Assembly: GCA_000403315.2 (NCBI GenBank)
Contig: KE159636.1
Location: 2,144,041 to 2,208,040, forward strand
DNA from: Lachnospiraceae bacterium A2
Lineage (GTDB): Bacteria > Bacillota > Clostridia > Lachnospirales > Lachnospiraceae
Direction of reading: 5' to 3'
Length of the DNA: 64,000 nucleotides
In this document: piece after piece, positions 16,050 to 23,459 of the stretch
How the letters are laid out: every line of letters begins with the position of its first letter
Position numbering within the stretch: the stretch's first letter is position 1
Position numbers and translations under genes: made by a program
The notes under the pieces: generated by a model
What the model saw: the letters and a program-made list of their open reading frames with translations, nothing else
The model's database searches: none
Told to the model about the DNA's origin: nothing

Positions 16050-17588
16050 ATGTCTTTAGTTTCTATGGAATTTTTGCTGTTTGCTGCCGCAGCAGTGGCG
16101 GGGTATTATTGGATCCCCAAAAGATGCCAGTGGATGTGGCTCCTGCTGTTCAGCTATATTTACTATGCCAGCGGGGGAATCCGGGTCACCTGTTTCCTTT
16201 TATTTACCACCCTTACCTCTTATGCAGCAGGGATTTTGGTGGAGCAGGCAGCAGAAAAGATACCTGATAAAAAGAAAGCAAAACGCCGGGGCAAGCAGGT
16301 TTTGGCGTCGGCCTTGCTTCTGAATTTTGGCATATTAGGGGTGCTGAAATATACGAATTTCGCGCTCCATACAGTAAATGGGCTGTTTGGCACAGAGTTT
16401 GGTTCCTTACAGTTCCTGTTGCCACTTGGGATTTCCTTTTATACGTTCCAGTCCATGGGATATCTTCTGGATGTATATTGGGGCAGGGCGAAGGCGGAAC
16501 ATCATTTGTTCCGTTTTGCTTTGTTTGTGTCTTTTTTCCCGCAGATCCTGCAAGGGCCGATTGGCAGGTTCAGCGCTTTGGGGGAACAGCTTTACGCTTC
16601 CCATCCCTTTGACGGGAAACGGATAGAACGGGGATGCCTGCGCATCTTATGGGGCTATTTTAAGAAAATGGCAATTGCGGACAATGCGGTGATTTTTGTC
16701 GATGCAATCTTCGGGAACCCAGAGCTGTACGACGGGTTAGGGCTGATGGGGGTGCTGATGTACAGCATCCAGCTTTACTGTGATTTTTCCGGCGGCATGG
16801 ACGTGGTAATTGGCATTGGGGAGCTGTTTGGGATACATTTGGACGAGAATTTTAAGCGGCCGTATTTCGCCGTTTCCATTACGGATTTTTGGCACCGCTG
16901 GCATATCACCCTTGGGACCTGGATGAAGGACTATGTGTTCTACCCGGTGACGCTGTCCGGCTGGATGAAGCATTTTTCCAAATTTGCCAAGAAGGCATTT
17001 GGGAAACAGATGGGGCGGACGCTGCCGATCTGCCTTGCCAACCTGATCGTGTTCTTCGTGGTGGGCGTCTGGCACGGGGCCGCATGGAAATTCATTGTTT
17101 ATGGCCTTTACAATGGGCTGATTATTGCTTTCAGCGGGCTGATGGCCCCGGCCTACCGGAACTGGAAAAAAGCCCTCCATATTTCGGATAAGAGCAGGGC
17201 GTTCCATCTGTTCCAAATGGCGCGCACCTTTGTGCTGGTAAATATTAGCTGGTTTTTTGACCGGGCAGAGGATGTGCCGACGGCAGTCCTTATGATGAAA
17301 AATACCCTGCGCCGCCTGGACTTCAGGCAGGTTTTGGAGCCAGGGATTGAAATTGGCGAAGCAAGCGGGACAACTTTTACGGTGGTTGCCCTTGGGGTAA
17401 TACTGGGCGGATGCCTGCTCCTGTTTGCAGTCAGCGTGCTGCAGGAACAGGGGAAGGACCTGGCAGAAATTTTCACAAGGCAGCACTGGCTGGTAAAGGC
17501 TGCGGTCTATCTGTGCCTGATTTTAGCGCTGCCTGTGCTGGGGCAGCCTTCCGGGGAGTCAGGAGGGTTTATTTATGCGCAATTTTAA
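16050..17588 (+). CDS. MBOAT-family membrane acyltransferase, DltB/AlgI-like
   Basis: A 512-residue protein with ten or more membrane helices. The MBOAT core includes ITDFWHRWHITLGTWMKDY with conserved His282, and VGVWHGAAWKFIVYGLYNG with the catalytic-type His342. DltB and AlgI use this site to pass an acyl group from a carrier (or donor) across the membrane to a cell-surface polymer. A carrier protein gene directly upstream suggests a DltB-like donor. The reading frame overlaps the next gene by 14 bases, implying translational coupling. The acceptor polymer cannot be deduced from the sequence. Confidence 0.92.
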   Translation: MSLVSMEFLLFAAAAVAGYYWIPKRCQWMWLLLFSYIYYASGGIRVTCFLLFTTLTSYAAGILVEQAAEKIPDKKKAKRRGKQVLASALLLNFGILGVLKYTNFALHTVNGLFGTEFGSLQFLLPLGISFYTFQSMGYLLDVYWGRAKAEHHLFRFALFVSFFPQILQGPIGRFSALGEQLYASHPFDGKRIERGCLRILWGYFKKMAIADNAVIFVDAIFGNPELYDGLGLMGVLMYSIQLYCDFSGGMDVVIGIGELFGIHLDENFKRPYFAVSITDFWHRWHITLGTWMKDYVFYPVTLSGWMKHFSKFAKKAFGKQMGRTLPICLANLIVFFVVGVWHGAAWKFIVYGLYNGLIIAFSGLMAPAYRNWKKALHISDKSRAFHLFQMARTFVLVNISWFFDRAEDVPTAVLMMKNTLRRLDFRQVLEPGIEIGEASGTTFTVVALGVILGGCLLLFAVSVLQEQGKDLAEIFTRQHWLVKAAVYLCLILALPVLGQPSGESGGFIYAQF

Positions 17589-18543
17589 AAAGCTATTGCT
17601 GCCGGCCGTGGTGGCGCTTGTACTGGCAGCCGTAAATTTTTGCCTGAACTATGCGCTGATCCCATACAGCTACGTGCGGATTATGATGCACCAAATCGAA
17701 ACGCAGGAGTATGATACCCTGTTCCTTGGCACTTCCCACGGGCTGAACGGAATCAGCCCCAAGATAATAGAGGAAAAAACAGGCGGGCGGGTCATGAACC
17801 TGTGCTTAGGGGGCGAGTACCCAAAGGACGCCTATTACTTATTAAAACAAGCCTGTAAAAAAAGCAGCCCCAAAACGGTGGTCTACGAACTGGACCCGGG
17901 CTACTGGTGCACGCCGGAAGGGCAGCGTGGGGACTTTAACCGGGTTTTTTATGAAATGCCGTGGTCTTTGACAAAACTGGAGTATTTCTTTGCAAAGGAA
18001 TGGAAGCTGGATTTCCGGGCGGCATTGTTCCCGTGGTTTTACTATAGGAGCCAGTTCCGGCAGATGGAAGAAATTTTGGCAGTGAAGCGGGGGCAGGAGT
18101 ACCAAAACTTTGGGGCCGGCCCATTCCAGAACGAGGGGCAGGGCTATGCAGACGGGTTTATGCAAAACGCCTTAGCCACAGGCCCCAAACCGGAGGGGAA
18201 GCTGGAGCTGTGGGACGAACAGGAGAAAAATGAGGACTCCTTCCGGTATTTTGAGAAAATGCAGGCTTTCTGTGAAAAGCGGGGCATCCGGCTGATTGTT
18301 ATTACGACCCCGGTCCCCAGCGAAACTTTGGAAAAATATGCGGAAAAATTTGAGGAGTCCGACAGGTTTTTTACAGAGTACTTAAAGGGCCTTGGGCTGG
18401 AATACTGGAATTACAACCGCCCGGAAAGGAAAATCAAGGATTTTGATTACAGCCTGAATGTGTATACGGATTATGAAGGGCATATGTGGGCAGGGCAGGC
18501 AGAGCAGTTCAGCGCCCAGCTTGGGGAAGATATGATTCAGTGA
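17575..18543 (+). CDS. SGNH/DltD-like membrane-anchored protein
   Basis: A 322-residue protein with one N-terminal membrane helix (LLLPAVVALVLAAVNFCL) and the rest probably outside the cell. The segment DTLFLGTSHGLNGI places Ser54 like the block I serine of SGNH hydrolases. TDYEGHMW near the end supplies Asp299 and His303 for a possible triad. DltD and AlgJ/AlgX-type partners of MBOAT proteins have this design and complete transfer of the acyl group to the polymer. It overlaps the MBOAT gene by 14 bases. Overall similarity to DltD is modest, so the name is not assigned. Confidence 0.75.
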   Translation: MRNFKKLLLPAVVALVLAAVNFCLNYALIPYSYVRIMMHQIETQEYDTLFLGTSHGLNGISPKIIEEKTGGRVMNLCLGGEYPKDAYYLLKQACKKSSPKTVVYELDPGYWCTPEGQRGDFNRVFYEMPWSLTKLEYFFAKEWKLDFRAALFPWFYYRSQFRQMEEILAVKRGQEYQNFGAGPFQNEGQGYADGFMQNALATGPKPEGKLELWDEQEKNEDSFRYFEKMQAFCEKRGIRLIVITTPVPSETLEKYAEKFEESDRFFTEYLKGLGLEYWNYNRPERKIKDFDYSLNVYTDYEGHMWAGQAEQFSAQLGEDMIQ

Positions 18544-18560
18544 AAGGAACTTGGAGCATC

Positions 18561-19511
18561 ATGAAATGGAAAAAATATACCATCCATGCCACCACGGAAG
18601 CCGAGGATTTTATCAGCAGCATGTTGGCGGACCTTGGGGTGGAAGGGGTACAGATTGAGGACAATGTGCCGCTGTCGGCAGAGGATAAGGAAAAAATGTA
18701 CATTGACATCCTCCCGGAGCTGCCGCCGGATGAAGGGGCTGCGGATATCAGCTTTTTCTTGGATGCAGAAGGGGAGCATGACGCCCTTCTAAAGCAGGTC
18801 CAGGAGGAATTGGAAGGCCTGCGGCTCTTTGTGGATATTGGGGAGGGGACTATTTCCCAGGGGGAAACCGAGGACACGGACTGGATAAATAACTGGAAAC
18901 AGTATTTCAAGCCTTTTTCCATTGGGGATATTTTAATCAAGCCTACATGGGAAAAAGCGGAAAATGGCGGAAATTACCGCTGCGTGGTGGAAATTGACCC
19001 GGGAACCTCTTTTGGGACAGGAAAGCATGAAACGACCCGCCTGTGCATCCAGCAAATCCAAAAGTACTTAGAGCCCCAGGCCAAAGTGCTGGATGTGGGC
19101 TGCGGGAGCGGCATCCTCTCTGTGATCTGCCTGAAATTAGGGGCTGGGGAAGTCGTTGGGACAGATATTGACCCGCTGTGCATATCAGCATCCCATGAAA
19201 ACATGGAAGTGAACGGCCTGCCAAAGGAACACAGCAGGTTTTACCAGGGAAACCTGATTGACGACCCAAAGCTGCAGGGGCAGGTAGGGCAGGGATATGG
19301 CATTGTGGTGGCAAATATCCTTGCAGACGTTATTATCCCTTTAGCGCCGGTGGTCCCAGCCCATCTGGAACAGGGGGGCATTTTCATTACAAGCGGGATT
19401 ATTGATTTTAAGGAAGCTGCGGTAACTGCTGCCATCCGGGACGCAGGGCTTGCCATTTTGGAAGTGGTGCGTTTGGGCGAGTGGGTTTGCATTACCGCAA
19501 GGAAGGATTGA
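18561..19511 (+). CDS. prmA: Ribosomal protein L11 methyltransferase
   Basis: A 316-residue SAM-dependent methyltransferase that trimethylates ribosomal protein L11. The substrate-recognition N-terminal domain is followed by EIDPGTSFGTGKHETTRLC, the SAM motif VLDVGCGSGILSVICLKLGA, and VVANILADVIIPL, all hallmarks of PrmA. The open frame extends upstream into the SGNH gene, but ATG 18561 after TTGGAGC gives the normal N-terminus MKWKKYTIHAT. Its stop is one base from the rsmE start, forming the common prmA-rsmE pair. Confidence 0.95.
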   Translation: MKWKKYTIHATTEAEDFISSMLADLGVEGVQIEDNVPLSAEDKEKMYIDILPELPPDEGAADISFFLDAEGEHDALLKQVQEELEGLRLFVDIGEGTISQGETEDTDWINNWKQYFKPFSIGDILIKPTWEKAENGGNYRCVVEIDPGTSFGTGKHETTRLCIQQIQKYLEPQAKVLDVGCGSGILSVICLKLGAGEVVGTDIDPLCISASHENMEVNGLPKEHSRFYQGNLIDDPKLQGQVGQGYGIVVANILADVIIPLAPVVPAHLEQGGIFITSGIIDFKEAAVTAAIRDAGLAILEVVRLGEWVCITARKD

Positions 19512-19512
19512 C

Positions 19513-20244
19513 ATGTTCCAATTTTTTGTAGAGCCTGGACAGATCACAGCGCAGGAAGCTGAAATTACAGGCGGCGATGTGAACCATATCAGGAATGTCC
19601 TGCGGATGAAGGCAGGGGAGCAGGTGCGCATCAGCGACCAGCAGGGGCAGGATTTCCTATGCCGGATTGAAAAGCTGGAGGAAAGCCGCATTTTGCTAAG
19701 GATACAGGAAAAATGCCAGGGGACGGAGCCGCCCGTAAAAATCACGTTGTTCCAGGGGCTTCCCAAAGGGAACAAGATGGAACTGGTGGTCCAGAAAGGG
19801 GTAGAATTAGGGGCCAGCGAAATTGTCCCCGTCGCCATGCAAAACTGCGTGGTAAAACTGGACCATAAACGGGCGGAGCACAAGCGTGCCCGCTGGCAGG
19901 CCATTGCAGAAAGCGCAGCGAAACAGTCCAAGCGCAGCCTGGTCCCGGTAGTGCGCCCGGTCTGCACGTTTTCCGAAGCGGCAGCTTATGCCAGGGAACT
20001 GGATGTGCGCCTGTTCCCCTATGAGCAGGAGCGGGGGATGGCTCATACAAGGGAAGTGCTGCAGAAGGTAAAAAAGGGGGATTCCGTTGGGATTTTCATT
20101 GGGCCGGAAGGAGGGTTTTCCGCTGGGGAAGTGGAATCCATACGGCATGAAATGGAAATTATTTCCCTGGGGAACCGGATTCTGCGCACAGAAACAGCAG
20201 GGCTTGCAGCGCTTGCCATGCTGCTGTATGAGGTGGAAGAATAG
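19513..20244 (+). CDS. rsmE: 16S rRNA (uracil-1498 N3) methyltransferase
   Basis: A 243-residue SPOUT methyltransferase. It has an N-terminal PUA-like region (EITGGDVNHIRNVLRMKAGE) and the knotted C-terminal SAM site (IFIGPEGGFSAGEVE and LGNRILRTETAGLAAL). It methylates U1498 of 16S rRNA in the small subunit. ATG 19513 follows the prmA stop by one base, and the ribosome site AAGGA lies inside the end of prmA, implying coupled translation. Confidence 0.95.
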   Translation: MFQFFVEPGQITAQEAEITGGDVNHIRNVLRMKAGEQVRISDQQGQDFLCRIEKLEESRILLRIQEKCQGTEPPVKITLFQGLPKGNKMELVVQKGVELGASEIVPVAMQNCVVKLDHKRAEHKRARWQAIAESAAKQSKRSLVPVVRPVCTFSEAAAYARELDVRLFPYEQERGMAHTREVLQKVKKGDSVGIFIGPEGGFSAGEVESIRHEMEIISLGNRILRTETAGLAALAMLLYEVEE

Positions 20245-20293
20245 GGGCGCAGTAAGCAGGGCATTGCTGCAGGAAGGAAAGGAATGGATTTAA

Positions 20294-21448
20294 ATGGAAG
20301 CATATTTTGACAATGCGGCAACAACCCGCTGCTCGGACGGGGCAAGGGATGTGATGGTCCGCGCCTTGTCCGAGGATTACGGGAACCCTTCTTCCCTGCA
20401 TGGGAAAGGGATGGAAGGGGAGAAGCATATCCGTGAAGCCAGGAAAAATATCTGCAGGACATTGAAGGCAAAGGAAACGGAATTGGTATTTACCTCCGGG
20501 GGCACGGAGTCCAATAACCTTGCCATACTTGGCGCAGCCATGGCAAACAGACGGGCGGGGATGCATTTGGTTACAACGAAAATCGAGCACCCAGCAGTGT
20601 CCGCGCCTATGCGGTTTTTGGAGGAGCAGGGTTTTTCCGTCACATGGCTGGATGTGGACAGGGACGGGCTGATTTCCTTGGAGCAGCTTCGGGAATCCAT
20701 CACCCCGGAAACTATTTTAGTTTCCATTATGTATGTAAATAACGAAATCGGGGCAGTCCAGCCTATCCAGGAAGCGGCAGAAGCCATCCGGGCAAAAAAT
20801 CCCGGGGCTTTGTTCCATGTGGACGCCATCCAGGCATATGGAAAATATAATATCCACCCCAAAAAACTGGGCGTCGACCTGCTTTCTGCCAGCAGCCACA
20901 AAATCCATGGCCCCAAAGGGGCTGGTTTCCTGTATGTAAAAGAAAAAACAAAGATAAAGCCCATTATATTCGGCGGCGGGCAGCAGAAAAATATGCGCTC
21001 TGGGACGGAAAATGTGCCGGGGATTGCTGGGCTGGGGCAGGCAGCAAAAGAAGCCTATGAAATGCTCCAGGAAAAGCAGGAACATCTTTACCAGTTAAAA
21101 GAAGCCTTCCTTGCAGGGCTGGCGGATGTGGAGTGGGCGCACCCCAACGGACGGACCGGCAGGGACAGCGCGCCACACATTATAAGCCTGACTGTGGACG
21201 GGGTGCGCAGCGAGGTGCTGCTCCATGCCTTGGAGGAGCGCCAGGTGTATGTGTCTGCCGGGAGCGCATGTGCGTCCAATAAGCCGGCGCCAAGCAGTAC
21301 TTTGCAGGCTATCCGGGCTGGGAAAGGGGCGTTGGAATCCACGGTGCGGATTAGCTTTTGCCCGGGGAATACTTTGGAGGAAGTGGAGTATTGCCTTGGG
21401 GTTCTGAAAGAGGCAGTGCCGCAGCTCCAGAAGTTTTCCAGGCGGTAG
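20294..21448 (+). CDS. Cysteine desulfurase, NifS/IscS-like
   Basis: A 384-residue PLP enzyme that takes sulfur from cysteine. The PLP lysine is Lys203 in SSHKIHGPKG, and the sulfur-carrying Cys326 is in SAGSACASNK. The start YFDNAATTRCSD and ALEERQVYVSAGSAC are class-typical. It lies 90 bases upstream of thiI, so this is the dedicated sulfur donor (NifZ-type) for tRNA 4-thiouridine rather than a general Fe-S cluster enzyme. No Fe-S scaffold gene is nearby. Confidence 0.92.
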   Translation: MEAYFDNAATTRCSDGARDVMVRALSEDYGNPSSLHGKGMEGEKHIREARKNICRTLKAKETELVFTSGGTESNNLAILGAAMANRRAGMHLVTTKIEHPAVSAPMRFLEEQGFSVTWLDVDRDGLISLEQLRESITPETILVSIMYVNNEIGAVQPIQEAAEAIRAKNPGALFHVDAIQAYGKYNIHPKKLGVDLLSASSHKIHGPKGAGFLYVKEKTKIKPIIFGGGQQKNMRSGTENVPGIAGLGQAAKEAYEMLQEKQEHLYQLKEAFLAGLADVEWAHPNGRTGRDSAPHIISLTVDGVRSEVLLHALEERQVYVSAGSACASNKPAPSSTLQAIRAGKGALESTVRISFCPGNTLEEVEYCLGVLKEAVPQLQKFSRR

Positions 21449-21538
21449 GGGCGCAGAACTGCGGCTGCCGGAAGGGAAGGACGTGTAATACATAGCTGTC
21501 CGCAAACATCAAATAGTTAGCCAAAATCAGGAGGAATT

Positions 21539-22732
21539 ATGTTCAAAGCATTTTTAATAAAATACGGAGAAATCGGAATCAAAGGAAAAAACCGCCATCT
21601 TTTTGAGGACGCTTTAATCCGCCAGATCAAATACGCCTTAAAGCCAGTAGAAGGCGAATTCCAGGTTACCAAGGAGCAAGGCCGCATTTATATCGAAGCC
21701 CTTGGTGCGTTCGATTATGACGAGGCCCTGGCAAGCCTCCAGTGCGTCTTTGGGATTGTAGGCATTTGCCCGGTAGTGCTGGCGGAAGACGAAGGCTTTG
21801 AGAAGCTGGCAGAAGATGTGGCTGCATATATGGACGCCCGTTACCCGGACAAGCGCAAAACCTTTAAGGTAGAAACAAGGCGCGCCAGAAAAAGCTATCC
21901 CTTAACCTCTATGGAAATTAACGCTGAGTTAGGGGGGCGGCTGCTGCACACATTCCCAGAACTAAAAGTAGACGTGCACAACCCCGATATTATGCTCCAT
22001 GTGGAAATCCGGAAGAAAATTAATATCTATTCCGAAACGCTGCCAGGGCCTGGCGGTATGCCAGTAGGTACAAACGGGAAAGGGATGCTGCTGCTGTCCG
22101 GAGGGATCGACAGCCCGGTGGCAGGGTATATGATAGCGAAACGCGGGGTGAAAATTGACGCGGTGTATTTCCATGCGCCCCCTTATACCAGTGAGCGGGC
22201 CAAACAGAAAGTAGTGGATTTGGCAAAAATTGTGGCGAAATATGCCGGGCCCATTTATCTGAAAGTAGTGAATTTTACAGATATCCAGATGTATATTTAT
22301 GAAAAATGCCCCCATGAGGAACTGACGATCATCATGCGCCGCTACATGATGCGGATTGCGGAGCATTTTGCCAAAGAAACCAATTCTTTGGGCCTGATTA
22401 CCGGGGAAAGCATCGGGCAGGTAGCAAGCCAGACGATGCAGTCGCTGGCGGCTACTAACGAAGTGTGCGGGATTCCTGTGTACCGACCCCTGATTGGGTT
22501 TGACAAACAGGAAATTATCGCAGTTTCGGAGAAAATTGGGACCTATGAAACTTCGATACTGCCCTATGAGGACTGCTGCACCATTTTTGTTGCCAAGCAC
22601 CCTGTCACAAAGCCAAACCTTAAAATTATCCGGCGCTCGGAAACGCATTTGCAGGAAAAAATCAAAGAGATGGTAAAGACAGCCATAGAAACGGCGGAAA
22701 CGATTATCGTAGAAGCAGATATGGATCCCTGA
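21539..22732 (+). CDS. thiI: tRNA 4-thiouridine synthetase
   Basis: A 397-residue enzyme that makes s4U8 in tRNA. The N-terminal ferredoxin-like/THUMP region (KYGEIGIKGKNRHLFEDAL) is followed by the PP-loop ATP site LLSGGIDSPVAGYMIAKRG. The end is PYEDCCTIFVAKHPVTKP and a short tail. There is no C-terminal rhodanese domain, as in most Firmicutes ThiI, so sulfur must come directly from the desulfurase encoded just upstream. The ribosome site AGGAGGA is well placed. Confidence 0.95.
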   Translation: MFKAFLIKYGEIGIKGKNRHLFEDALIRQIKYALKPVEGEFQVTKEQGRIYIEALGAFDYDEALASLQCVFGIVGICPVVLAEDEGFEKLAEDVAAYMDARYPDKRKTFKVETRRARKSYPLTSMEINAELGGRLLHTFPELKVDVHNPDIMLHVEIRKKINIYSETLPGPGGMPVGTNGKGMLLLSGGIDSPVAGYMIAKRGVKIDAVYFHAPPYTSERAKQKVVDLAKIVAKYAGPIYLKVVNFTDIQMYIYEKCPHEELTIIMRRYMMRIAEHFAKETNSLGLITGESIGQVASQTMQSLAATNEVCGIPVYRPLIGFDKQEIIAVSEKIGTYETSILPYEDCCTIFVAKHPVTKPNLKIIRRSETHLQEKIKEMVKTAIETAETIIVEADMDP

Positions 22733-22787
22733 AACAAAGTGGGCAAGCCACTTAACTCCCCGGACCACTCACTCATGAGGGGCTTGG
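22732..22787 (-). repeat. Dispersed intergenic repeat, copy 1 (inverted to 45639-45697)
   Basis: Read on the minus strand, this holds CCAAGCCCCTCATGAGTGAG followed by GGGGAGTTAAGTGG and CTTGCCCACTTTGTTTC. The same string with small changes is at 45639-45697 on the plus strand. It begins within the thiI stop codon. Function unknown. Confidence 0.75.
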
Positions 22788-22872
22788 CGTCTACACCCCG
22801 TTTCGATCCGTTCTGAACAAGCGCCACTGGCGATTAGAACCTTTTGGCGTGGCAAGGTCTTTCTTATAGAAT

Positions 22873-22901
22873 AAAAAAATCCCCATGGGGAATCCATGGG
22901 G
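22873..22901 (-). terminator. Terminator of the HPr-like gene
   Basis: On the minus strand CCCCATGG pairs with CCATGGGG around a 5-base loop, followed by ATTTTTTT. Confidence 0.8.
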
Positions 22902-22920
22902 GCTGGCATGCCTAAGGGGG

Positions 22921-23151
22921 CTATACCAGATAGGGTTTTAAAGCTTCAAGTATGTCGTCCACTTCGCTTTCAACATGGATTGCCAAGTCTATGGGTTTGG
23001 ACAGGTCAAGGCTGAAAATACCCATGATGGATTTTGCATCAATGACATACCGCCCGGAAATCAGGTCGAAATCGTAATCGAACTGGGTGATGGCATTTAC
23101 AAAAGATTTTACTTTGTCAATAGAATTTAAAGAAATCTGTACTGTTTTCAT
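22921..23151 (-). CDS. HPr-like protein lacking the phosphorylatable histidine
   Basis: A 76-residue protein with the HPr pattern of length and secondary structure. The regulatory segment DAKSIMGIFSLDLSKP aligns with the region around Ser46 of HPr. The GIHARPA active-site loop (His15) is absent, and NSIDKVKSFVNAI stands in its place. It therefore cannot relay phosphate from enzyme I. It could be a Crh-like regulator phosphorylated on Ser by HPr kinase, or a protein with another role. It is a single gene with a good minus-strand ribosome site (AAGGAGG), its own promoter and its own terminator. Confidence 0.8.
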   Translation of the reverse strand: MKTVQISLNSIDKVKSFVNAITQFDYDFDLISGRYVIDAKSIMGIFSLDLSKPIDLAIHVESEVDDILEALKPYLV

Positions 23152-23221
23152 GTGAATTGCCTCCTTACTGGATGATTTGTTGTATCATTTCATTTGAAAT
23201 ATGTAACAAAATATTTTCTAT

Positions 23222-23250
23222 ATATTACCGTCTTTTCTAAAAAAAGTCAA
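23222..23250 (-). promoter_or_regulatory. Promoter of the HPr-like gene
   Basis: On the minus strand TTGACT (23250-23245) and TAATAT (23227-23222) are 17 bases apart, about 70 bases upstream of the start codon. Confidence 0.65.
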
Positions 23251-23309
23251 TGGTGTCATCCACAATTTAGCAAATAAAAATTGAAAGGTTTTCGGCAGTT
23301 TGATATTAG

Positions 23310-23430
23310 GATTAGGGTATCAAAAGCACCTTTGGTGCTAAGCTCATACCATATATTGTTATTGCAAATCAATTTGCACATCAATATATGGTATAGAGCG
23401 GGTGCGTCGCACCCTTTTGACACCCTAATC
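23310..23430 (-). mobile_element. 121-bp palindromic MITE-like element, full copy 1
   Basis: The element begins GATTAGGGTATCAAAAG and ends CTTTTGACACCCTAATC. Inside are hairpins built on GCACCTTTGGTGC, ATACCATATATTG/CAATATATGGTAT around TGCAAATCAATTTGCA, and GGGTGCGTCGCACCC. It is bounded exactly by 7-bp direct repeats ATATTAG (23303-23309 and 23431-23437), as expected of a target duplication. It is reversed relative to the 41151-41271 copy and has no coding capacity. It ends 29 bases before the mtaB start. Confidence 0.88.
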
Positions 23431-23459
23431 ATATTAGGCAGGAAGGGAAAGGAAAAAAG

